Shown piece by piece: positions 57,901 through 63,700 of a stretch of DNA of 64,000 nt (the stretch's first letter is position 1; every line of letters starts with the position of its first letter). Source of the DNA: an uncultured Odoribacter sp. (GTDB lineage: Bacteria; Bacteroidota; Bacteroidia; Bacteroidales; Marinifilaceae); contig CAJTPD010000006.1 in NCBI GenBank assembly GCA_910578105.1, forward strand, positions 62,001 to 126,000, given 5' to 3'. Made by a program: the position numbers and the translations under genes. A model generated the notes under the pieces. It made no database searches. It was given only the letters and a program-made list of their open reading frames with translations, and was not told where the DNA came from.

Positions 57901-60711
57901 GATGCGGATTATTATGTTCTGTCGGCTACTGGCGATTATAAAGTGGAAGTGATGGCAGCGAACGGTGGTTGCGGTTCGACGAGGAAGTCTGCAGACGTAA
58001 CGGTAGCTGCCTCTCCGGTGATTACTGCTTTGGAACAGGCGGATAGTTGCGGTAGGGCGGTGTTGGAAGTGACTGCTACGGGGGCTACGGCAGGGTATAC
58101 CTGGACAGCTAACCCGACCGGTGAGGTGGAGAGCGGTGTGGACAATCGGTATGTCATTACGAAAGAAGGAAAATATGAGGTGAACGTGAAAGCATCGAAC
58201 GGAGTTTGTACCGCAGAACGGAGTATAGCGGGAGAGGTGTATGCCCGTCCGCAACTGCTGAAGTGGGCAACGGAACCGATGAATGCTTTGCAGGTCAATA
58301 CGAATATTACGGCAGCTGTTTCCGCATTGGGCGGGAAACCGGCTTATCTCTACCATTGGTTGCAGCCGGAGGATGCCAAAGCGGTGACCGAGGGAACCTT
58401 TACTCAGTTTGCTACGCTGGCTAGCTATGCGTTTGAGGTGTACGCTTCGGATGCTAACGGTTGTATGAGCGACACGCTGAAGAAGAGTGTAACAGTGGAT
58501 GGTGGACGAGTGGATTTGGCCATAACTTCGGTTTACGGTAAGGAGATTTGTGCGGGTGGTGCGGCGATGTTGGTGGCTCGGGCACAAGGAGTGGAACAGC
58601 CGTGTTTGTTTGAATGGTACAAGGAAGGTGTTGTCAGTGTGCGTCGAAGTGCTGCCCAGAACTCGGAATTCGATACCTTGTGGATTAAAGCTTCCGAAGT
58701 GGGAGATTATAAGGTACAGGTGAAACGGAATGCCACTTCCCCGATTTTGGCTTCGGCCAAGATCGACGGATTAACGGTGAGTGCAAGCAAACAGGCTCCG
58801 GAAGTGCAGACCGAACGGGTTTTGACTATTCCGGAGGGTGGCAAGACGGTATTGTTTTCTTCGGTGAGCGGAGGAACGCCGGGGTACGCATGGCACTGGA
58901 GTCCGGCAGATAGGTTGGAGAACCTTGCCGACACGGCCTTGCAGTATCCGTATACGGCAGCCTTAATGGCAGACCAGAACTACCAAGTATATGTGACTGA
59001 TGCGGCCTCTTGTGTAAGCGTACCGGCAACGACATTGGTGGATGTGGACAATATTGGCGGTATATGTGTTGATATTTTGCCGGAAATTTCTGAAATTTGC
59101 AAGGGAAATACGGTGCTTATGAATGCAATGGTGACATGTGGTAAGCCTGATGGTTACGATTTGGAATATACTTGGTTGCCAGCGGACCGGACCGCTTTAT
59201 TAAGTGCGGCCGATAAGGATACGGCACGTTTTATACCGACGGATGCAGGAAAATACGATTGGGTGGTTGTGGTGACGAATGGTCAGCTGAAGTCGGTTGC
59301 CCGGGCAACGGTGGACGTGAAGGATGCCGGTGCGCCGATATTGGCTTTGGAGGGACGTTGGGATTGTGTGAATGACACGTTGATACTGATCAACAACGGT
59401 GAGGCGGCGGAGCGGTATGTTTGGAGCGTGGACGGCATCGAAGTGGCCGAGACCGGAGAACGGTTGGTTGTGGCCGATGCCAGCGTGAAGAGGGTAGGGG
59501 TACATGCGGTGGCTGCTAACGGTTGTTTGTCCGATAGTATTTCGGTAGAGACGCAGTTGGGCATTGTTCCGGAGGTGGAAATTGCCGGCGGTTCATTTGT
59601 CAATTATCCAGACAGCGTGAATATCCTGCGGGTGAAACAGACGGACGGACTGACGGTAGAGGATTACGACTTTGTCTGGAGTTGTTCTCCGGACAGCAAG
59701 ATTAATGGAGCGACTAATCTGTTGTCGGTGGTGACCTATCCGATGACTGAGGATGTCAAATATACTTTTACGGCGACCAGCAAGGCGAATGCGAAGTGCT
59801 ATGCAACGGATACCGTTTGGGGATATATGATACCGAAAGCCGCCCCTGTGGGAATCGATAAGGATGAAACCAGCGGTGACTTGTATTTGGCTTGGAGTAA
59901 GGATAGTATAGGCGCAGCCGATTCCGTCCGCGTGATGAATATCAAATGGGACGGCTATGCGGTTGAGTCTTACTATAAGCCGTTGGCGATGGCACAAGGT
60001 GAGACCGAGAAGTATATTATCGATACCTCCAAGGATACCCTGGAATTCTTCTATATCAACGCCAGCCGGTATATCCCGGAAATGGGCAGAAGTTATTACT
60101 CGTTGAGCAGTGATACGGTGGGGTATTTTAAGCAGTGGGTAATTTCAGCTGCAGGAAAAAATGACGAATATTGTTATATTGCTTATCCGTTTGATATGAC
60201 TGCAAAAGGATTTTGCCATAAGAGTGATTTAATAAAATATTTAGGTCAAGATAATAATGGATTGTGGAATTTATATACTATAGCTGATTATACTGATGGA
60301 TCGTGGATTGTTTTACGAGCGTTATCTAGTGGAATTATGGGAACTGATTCTGAATTAGTCCCAGGAAAGGTTTATCGAATGGGATTGAGAAAAATAGGAA
60401 ATAAAGAGATGTTACTTTATGGAAAATTGCCAGTGAAATTCTCTTATGAGATAAAAGGTAACGATGAGTATACCTATATTTTAACCCCATTAACATTTGC
60501 TCATAGTACAACACGTTATCTTGTTGGAGATAAAATTTCAGGAATAAACCAAATAGCGTCTTTTAATTCAAGTTCTCAAAGTTGGGGCATTTCAACGTCT
60601 TTAACAAATGGTTGGATGGGTACTATGGGTGATTTTAATATAACAGTATTTAGACCATTGCGAGTAAAATTAAAAACTGGAATTTCAACAATAAAGGATT
60701 GGAAATATTGA
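45901..60711 (+). CDS. Giant (4936-aa) secreted protein with 33 tandem disulfide repeats
   Basis: I place the start at GTG 45901, giving MKRFFKILVLICSILF...YAQ as signal peptide. A TTG at 45895 overlaps the previous stop and is less likely. Residues ~25-205 form a cohesin-like domain (VVNVDIYLRRLGRF, YKLGTLRWRLLPG) related to the 760-aa protein. A multi-domain block (~390-840) is followed by transitional Ig-like modules. Then come 33 repeats of ~76 aa (~998-3511; pattern LQTTCG, TGGxLxW, YYVYAxDGxC, VEVxFGxxP), and two more copies of the block (~3590-4560). The last ~290 residues (YCYIAYPFDM, GKVYRMGLRKIG, ISTIKDWKY) are a distinct C-terminal domain I do not recognise, in AT-rich DNA. No T9SS type A or B signal is evident. 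Probably a long extracellular stalk. Confidence 0.88.
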   Translation: MKRFFKILVLICSILFEMEFFSYAQDNTVGLTLGEPTYTFESSGTTVVNVDIYLRRLGRFLNSKNRPSSYAILDYLDLTFDIDATAFDTEWTNVDSPETQDKFVFDSPWNDWFESRQCGILLYETNYAIINYKTLSDAYFDIEEELPLDEDYKLGTLRWRLLPGATHFRIVIRDDNNEEYEGRNTCGALNYDDEIVNIICYTRFVEGEVTNPYEEVDPPTDLAGNFKVCGTPQTLEYTVTRPASVDSCAWFISTDVAGTDVVGSNIASIQLSNKGEKATITWKKSSLAKDYYIQVKSVKGEKESNPIYQTVRVEDFLDFADEVIANIDCRETQLTWTSPKDGITIGRIGADGVLNISEKTYTAVSQDTCFFVRYRDVAQCRDTVKYPVSFLDPKLEWVVAPVKEVQRGDALAVAVADPKGVPTGYTPSKVEYKWIAPKDHPVTAMGWRIENAVEESYAFEVYAEVDGCPSDTLTDTTIVVGGGILPGLSTESGQQIACKDGGVLLTTKPEGGSGNYSYKWYADKAEGTVLATTADYWAMPTKDTEYFVVVTDETSKASVSASIQITYKNLASPVVSAGDDQQILKDTYTHLLGSVVTDGASTNYTWNWKPADFLADGAGKAWVRTVELEQSQEYTAYVVDDNGCMSKPDSVKVNVMETLSPDLEPDDPSEVFALAVVPGNATLCKNNSVQFGVKASGIDLEGATYSWTPATGLDATNVPNPVLTATDGVASGDYFVTVTKGDFSIVRKASVTVNTAEEAPQLRLADNRMSCTGDVMEVVTVSGNDPDRYVWIVDGSEITNPGNSYTLADVGEHTILVYGKNTGAACASDTLKISGTIGAGVHLEGLITDVRVCGEEAELKFTSMTPADVAFKWLKADNTELSTTEKSIKVTEEGEYRLVRGTGVCMDTSRIQVKLNNVLVVEGLKPVITGCGGTAELTFDTTSAPAYVWLDPKGNEIADSRNKKLFTVSEEGIYQLRLDGGDCQETYPVTVALNTNPVVNEVPLERTTCGEELAVCGSASAGELVWATDAAGNQPVADGKLTGNNETKHYYVYADAGNGCRSGVKEVEVTFGAAPKVLAQALQTTCGESAVLQAVSTGTGGVRWYESLSAVTPLDDMTVTGTSGSSREYWVCAYDDEDCQSDRIKVAVKFGVAPALEVEQLQTTCGTELELAASVTGGKPVWKESGADRELLLTKVTGNQGEIKYYQVYAQDGDCQSETRTVEVRFGANPEVLANNLYTTCGTRFTLTGSASAGKLQWFSDAAGKNPLASLTVDEGTDEVSTYYVKAVDGSCVSPLKDVRVAFNSNPYVEALPLQTACGANGTIALKATTTGGTLVWEDVNGTELSSALVSQAGIYYVYAKDGSCKSTKEQVEVKFGETPVVNAEPVQTVCGQEYTLKATASGGTLKWFASQDGDRQEISTFVKGSTGKNGIYYVQAVDGNCASGDTRVEVRFGTPPTVTLQSEISTCEDVVKLEASTTGGSLYWREKGTDKMLPIPQVKGIAGTSKTYVVYAQDATCKSPEKELTIHFGNKPKLEVATLQTACGEVHNLTAQAEDDAIIKWLEADKNTELTSETVNGTTGGSATYWVYADREGCRSDLTEVKVAFGALPEVKVVSPMTTCGNSIMLSVTVSGGSAVWKKADGSSLNDLTVTGIAGAKDVYYVHAEDGSCIGSEEKVEVRFGAMPQVIVEKDITVCGEEYVLTAEVSDPSATLHWLEEDMQTPVTVATGTSGSSKRYYVYAENGQNCEGEMVEVTVHFGASPILKVDPITTCGRIAVLTAESSVKNLIWSDANGNLLASNSVEGDEGTSRFYYVQAQDGQCLSKQEAVRVDFGKAPELLVENLQTVCSADEYELKARATGKAELTWYLADGVTSLDNTTVKKVGSAPMIYYVEARDGQCVSDKEKVSVLFDAAPLLELDRTLQTTCGGSLTLQASASAGEVVWTKEDGTKLDLPQVSGTSGEIQHYYVYAQDGACESVKKAVEVHFGVRPELDVNQVQTDCGESHELTAIASDGVIHWLAADRRTELTSITVSGTVGSSGKYYVYAENGVDCHSDTVEVNVMFGTAPMIVEAMNPQTTCGSQLQLTAKATAGQLEWRDAMGILLVTPLVTQTVSGDYVYYVQAKDETCAGASVEVTARFGSRPAVICEKVQTTCGTSLDIVATATEGILHYLDTDGKTELASATVNVAGTYYVYAKAPDCISDTVAVEVKLSTTPEVFIESPQSTCEDVLQLQATATGGQLFWEKMTSSGTEPLLLPQVTAADGITTCYVYAANARDDESCWSGKKMVQLDFGAKPEVFVEQLQTSCATTDYALQATASEGAHVKWLASDGVTLLESAVVSGDANTGKTYWVYAEKGACRSDLTEVTVAFGVAPIVSVLDTLTSCGTELTLQAKTSAGTLKWLLDDQKTEITGGKIENKLGKPQEIYVCAQDGQCESMKHKVMALFKTEPRVLAELLQTTCDADSYELQAQATDGTLHWLDADKNPLSSTMVKGRKGESRRYYVYAEKDASCKSREYEVTVEFGADPMLEVLTPQTACADPGKEVTVVLKATATGGRVVWEDENGKTLATPQQKETAPTTKYYYVHAEDKSCSSVKEKVEVRYGGRPEVLAEALQTACGESLTLQGRATNGSLVWTDASGKALTSLTVNKSQGNVYKVKATEGECASEELTVNVVFETSPVVTVVTPQTTCGTQLQLEAKTTGGELVWLNANNEEIKLTQVTAPAGTKATYFVYAKGDGCESPREMVTAEFGVLPEVLVVEHQTACGTSHELTATATAGELIWLDDKKNVTSTTATGKEGESKVFYVYAKTADCEGSPVKVTVTFGQPPVVNVKDLQTTCGESLTLQASVTAGKAVWMTADGTELATPMATGTAGENAYYYVKAVDGSCESVTERVEVRFGEKPQVLLSSNVFTTCEDEYTLEAEATSGVVDWYASETGKVKLTSPVVRKPADADYAEYYAEAWNGDCVGDRQKVTVVFGRLPLVAVTTPQTTCGDQIVLSATTTGGSIVWTDSQNNELASPLVKKPADADMATYYVQARDEDGSCASESHEVTVHFGVAPSVKVLTDQTACSTETELQATATGGDIYWLKSDKTPLASTKVSGQKNESKIFYVYAGDGSCTSDTVEVAVTFGAEPRLNVVDVQTSCGETVELKASASGGDLKWTLADGTPILPAVAMKPTDGGNSLTCYVEAVDGTCTSGRKPVTVKFGAAPEILVATLQTSCDTVYTLQASASSGNIVWEDENYQQLTSTTVHGTGIKTYYVYTNAGKDCMSEKVKVEVAFGVPPVMTVEPLQTSCGEALELKATATAGVVVWENETGAQLHTTTVTPDMGDSYRVYALDGKCKSRVETVTVQFHTEPIVTVEPLQTTCGTELTMKASTSDGKLIWLNGRGQEIESRLSAMNGQEQTVYVYAEGDGCESEPVEVKAKFNEQPKLRDLQSRQTACSTPYQLQANATGGTIVWLEDGKRLLDNWVDLTDGDNIFWVQVEDASCSPVATAPEKVTVTLGGRPELVLTTTQCAGDTIRAEEVNAMEDLTYRWFVNGKQETAVTGAAYVFTDGGDYTVKVVAEVAGGCVSDTVTETYHIAVPIQLAWDPAPAATVGYGNNIRACVKAAEGADADITWHWVSPLNQAITGACANFSAKEPEYEFVVYATDKLGCVSDTLTATTQVTGFGELDVVLESATGTEICKDGSALLTATVNGGQAPYTYEWFVKGTMIAVQQVTTSSVVNTLAVAPQADVTYVVKVRDAQVKPGIANKEIALTMKEGTVPVADAGPDMTIGRGLKTLLKAGGGDDVATWKWLPVEQLETVSESGKQYPMTAVLSTSQKYQLYVSNAEGCVSQPDEVVVYVLPLDGTEEGLPTPPVTEGLELAVTPEKDTLCLGTERQIAVKDLLGNVSGNATYTWTVDPKVTLTLNTKRDSAVFNPTVAGDYTFSIFVEDGDRHMALRSEIHVKDAGAPAFDLAVTGGCQSDTVKMVYRDGSVKADTWEWKVKGNTVANDADYYVLSATGDYKVEVMAANGGCGSTRKSADVTVAASPVITALEQADSCGRAVLEVTATGATAGYTWTANPTGEVESGVDNRYVITKEGKYEVNVKASNGVCTAERSIAGEVYARPQLLKWATEPMNALQVNTNITAAVSALGGKPAYLYHWLQPEDAKAVTEGTFTQFATLASYAFEVYASDANGCMSDTLKKSVTVDGGRVDLAITSVYGKEICAGGAAMLVARAQGVEQPCLFEWYKEGVVSVRRSAAQNSEFDTLWIKASEVGDYKVQVKRNATSPILASAKIDGLTVSASKQAPEVQTERVLTIPEGGKTVLFSSVSGGTPGYAWHWSPADRLENLADTALQYPYTAALMADQNYQVYVTDAASCVSVPATTLVDVDNIGGICVDILPEISEICKGNTVLMNAMVTCGKPDGYDLEYTWLPADRTALLSAADKDTARFIPTDAGKYDWVVVVTNGQLKSVARATVDVKDAGAPILALEGRWDCVNDTLILINNGEAAERYVWSVDGIEVAETGERLVVADASVKRVGVHAVAANGCLSDSISVETQLGIVPEVEIAGGSFVNYPDSVNILRVKQTDGLTVEDYDFVWSCSPDSKINGATNLLSVVTYPMTEDVKYTFTATSKANAKCYATDTVWGYMIPKAAPVGIDKDETSGDLYLAWSKDSIGAADSVRVMNIKWDGYAVESYYKPLAMAQGETEKYIIDTSKDTLEFFYINASRYIPEMGRSYYSLSSDTVGYFKQWVISAAGKNDEYCYIAYPFDMTAKGFCHKSDLIKYLGQDNNGLWNLYTIADYTDGSWIVLRALSSGIMGTDSELVPGKVYRMGLRKIGNKEMLLYGKLPVKFSYEIKGNDEYTYILTPLTFAHSTTRYLVGDKISGINQIASFNSSSQSWGISTSLTNGWMGTMGDFNITVFRPLRVKLKTGISTIKDWKY
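47074..48420 (+). repeat. Large block repeat, copy A
   Basis: Protein-level block of ~450 aa beginning DPKLEWVVAPV, with SYAFEVYAEVDGCPSDTL, then ACKDGGVLLTTKPEGGSG, WNWKPADFL and YTAYVVDDNGCMS. The same order of motifs recurs in copies B and C on the far side of the 33-repeat array. Confidence 0.6.
48892..56433 (+). repeat. 33 tandem ~76-aa (about 228-nt) repeats
   Basis: Counted individually from the protein. Each has LQTTCG or a variant, an A-x-A-x-GG-x-LxW strand pair, YYVYA, a second cysteine about 45 residues after the first, and a closing VEVxFGxxP. The two cysteines per unit suggest one disulfide per module. Many copies alternate between two subtypes, which gives a ~150-aa dimer period. 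The DNA retains short near-identical words such as cagaccacttgtgg but is otherwise diverged. Confidence 0.88.
56668..58245 (+). repeat. Large block repeat, copy B
   Basis: Begins IQLAWDPAPAATVGYGNN. It has WHWVSPLNQAITGAC, YEFVVYATDKLGCVSDTL, EICKDGSALLTATVNGG, WKWLPVEQLE, YQLYVSNAEGCVSQPD and DTLCLGTERQIAV in the same order as copies A and C. Confidence 0.65.
58246..59575 (+). repeat. Large block repeat, copy C
   Basis: Begins RPQLLKWATEPMNALQVNTN. It has YHWLQPEDAKAVTEG, YAFEVYASDANGCMSDTL, EICAGGAAMLVARAQG, WHWSPADRLE, YQVYVTDAASCVS and SEICKGNTVLMNAMV. The close motif correspondence with copy B points to a tandem duplication. Confidence 0.65.
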
Positions 60712-60727
60712 TTCAGCAATAATTATT

Positions 60728-63700
60728 ATGAAGAGGATATATATAATATGTTTATTATTATTGTTTGGCTCTTCCATTTATGGACAGTGGCAGGATGGTG
60801 ATGATCTTTATCCTAAAGATGGTGATATTACTTCTGATTCTTATGATGATGGGGGATCATATGTTGGACATAATAAAGGGGGAGGAGCAAATGACAATCA
60901 AAGTGGAACAGGTGTTACTGTTACTCTGAATGGTAAGATGATACCAGAAAATACGATGTCTGATTACGCATTTTATGCAATACTTTATAGTGCTCATTAT
61001 ACAGGACGAGGTGCTAGTAAATATGTTGATTATGCAATATATGAAACAATAGGAACGATTCAAGTGTCAAACATCGCAAGTGATGGACAATGTACATATG
61101 TAAGAACAAGTGAAACAATAAAGAGTAAAATATCTCCGATAACTGATGTGTCACAAACGACTTATCTGGGGATGGGGGTTGAAATTAATTATTTGGATTT
61201 TATTTCATATTGTAATGAATGGGATGATTATGGTGACAACGAAGCTCCTGAATACTTTGAAATAGTTGTTGTTAATACAAAAACAGGATATGGGGCATCT
61301 TCTGGTAAACAGCTAATGACGGCAAATGAATTTTTTGTTGATATCATTGATCCGACACAGGAGGAGCCGTCTAACAAACCGACCTTGGAGGTTAGGAATT
61401 TGATTGCCGGGTGTTGGGCGCAGGGGGGAACGTTTGATTTGACGAATCAAGTAACTGTTACGCCGGCGGATGCGACAGTGACGTATTATACGAACGCAGA
61501 CGGAACTGGTCCGATTTCTGATCCGACTAAAGTTGCCATGCCGGTCGCTAACCCGAATAATACCAATCATAAATCTGTCGTTACCTACTATGCTAAGGCA
61601 TCTAACAGTGACGGTGATTCTGAAGTGAAGCCAATCGAGGTGACGGTTTGGCAGAAACCGGAGGTTACGTTAGCCTTGAGTGATGGCAAAACTGCTGTCT
61701 GCAACGATACGGAAATCACCTTGAAAACGACAAACGTAAACAGTTTTGTGACTAAAACCAATGGGTTTCATTATCATAGCGGAGATGCTGCGTTGGAAGC
61801 TGATGCAGGGGATACTTATAAAACAACGGTCAATATCAATGCTACTTATTCTGTCTATGTGACTTCGGGAGATGGCGTGGGTAATTGTAAGGACACCGCT
61901 TCAGTGAATGTGACGGTTATTCCTTCTATTCCCGGCGGTGCTATTCAGATTACGCCCAATCCGAATAAAACGGCCATTTGTTCTGGAGAGAGTCTGACCT
62001 TGACCGCTTCGGTGACTGGCAACTATACTGGAACGATTGCCTATAAATGGACTAAGAATAGTGTCGATTTTGGGACGGGAAATAGCAAGACTGATTCTCC
62101 GACATCACAGACCAATTATGCAGTGAGTGCGGAGTTGAACGGTTGTCCTTCCAGCGGAGCGGGGTCGCTGTTGATTAACGTAAATCCATTGCCTGAATTG
62201 ACGGTGAACAATCCGGCCGCTTCTTGCGGTGATCCGGTGAGCATCGTCCAAAGCGGTGATGGTACGTTCAAATATTATACGAACGATCAATTGTCCGTAT
62301 TGGTAACTGACCCGACTAAAGTGGGGAACGGCACTTATTACGTGACCAAGACCGACGGAAACGGTTGTGTTTCCGAAGCAAAAGCGGTGACCACAACCGT
62401 GCATCCGCTCCCGACACCAAAAATTGCCGTGAAAAATCCAACTTCGGGCGGCAGCGAATTTTGTGCCGGAATGGAACTTACTTTGCAATGTGACAATGCC
62501 AGTTACAAAACATATACTTGGAGTGGCGGTGATGCCATAGCCAATAAGTGGGAGCGGAAAGCGGTGATTGTTGCCGGAACGGAAAATAAATACAGTTTGA
62601 CAGTGGTGGACAATAACAACTGTTCGGGTACTTCGAATGAGCTGGCCTTTACCGGTAAGGCGGCACCGACCGTGACCATCGATCCGGTGGCGGCTTCCTG
62701 TGCCGGCAGTGAGGTGACGTTGACAGCTCATCCGACTTGGGTAAGCGGTAGCGGTACAGTAGCTTGGAACGGTAATGTAACAACGGCCAATACTGCTACT
62801 ACAACAGCAACGCTGGCAGGTGGAAAGAATAGTTATTCCGTGACCGTGACCGATGGCAACAGTTGTACAGCTACGGCAAACATGGATGTAAATGGGAATG
62901 ACCTGAAAATTCAATCTGTGACCCTTAATCCGAGACGAGTGGAATTTGGACAACAGGTGAGTTTGGATGTGTCTGCTACATGGAATGGGGGGGCTTTGGG
63001 TGATACGGATGCTACATATTCCTGGAAAAAAAGTACGGATGCCGACTGGACAGCAACTACGAAAAAGGCGGTCGATACGCCGACTGACAATGTGATCTAT
63101 CGGGTGACGGTGACCAAGGAGGGATGTTCGGTGACGAGTGCGGAGAACGAAGGCGAGGTTGAAGTGGTGACCGATCCGTTTAATGTTACAGAGATTGTCG
63201 CTGTTGGTAGCCGGGTTGGAACTTGTGACGGCGAGGAACTGAGTGAGAATCCGGTGAAATGGTATGTCTCTGCTACCGGTGGACGGGAGAATTACACCTA
63301 CTCTTGGACAGTGCCGGATGGTATGACGGTGGAGGCGACGGATGCGGATACTTTGAAAATTACGGCAATCGATTATAACAAACTTACACCCGGTTCCGGA
63401 CACGAGGTGAGCGTGGCAGTAAGCGATGGTGTCAATACGACAACCAAAAAACTTTATTTTGAGGTGCGTGCGCTGCCGGAAGTGCAGATTAACGGTGAAT
63501 CTTCCGGAGGAACGGTGCTTGCCTGTCAGAATGTACAGACCGAATTGACCGCCAGTGTGGTCGGAGTGACAAGCGGTGACGACACTTATCTTTGGGACGG
63601 AGGTTCAACGGCTTCCAAGATTACAATTTCTACAAAAGATGCAGGAACAACAACGGATTATACGGTGACGGCAACATATGCCGGTTGCTCCAATAGCGCG

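Noticed and set aside
27430..60711. Megasynthase (NRPS/PKS) as an explanation for gene size
   Set aside because: No adenylation, ketosynthase or carrier motifs. All modules are beta-sandwich-like repeats behind signal peptides.
62105..63403. 432-codon open frame on the minus strand
   Set aside because: Antisense to the Ig-repeat gene starting at 60728. Its translation is rich in Arg, His, Ser and Ile with no domain, as expected from the complement of Thr/Val/Asp-rich coding DNA. Many similar antisense frames across 6000-63000 were dismissed for the same reason.
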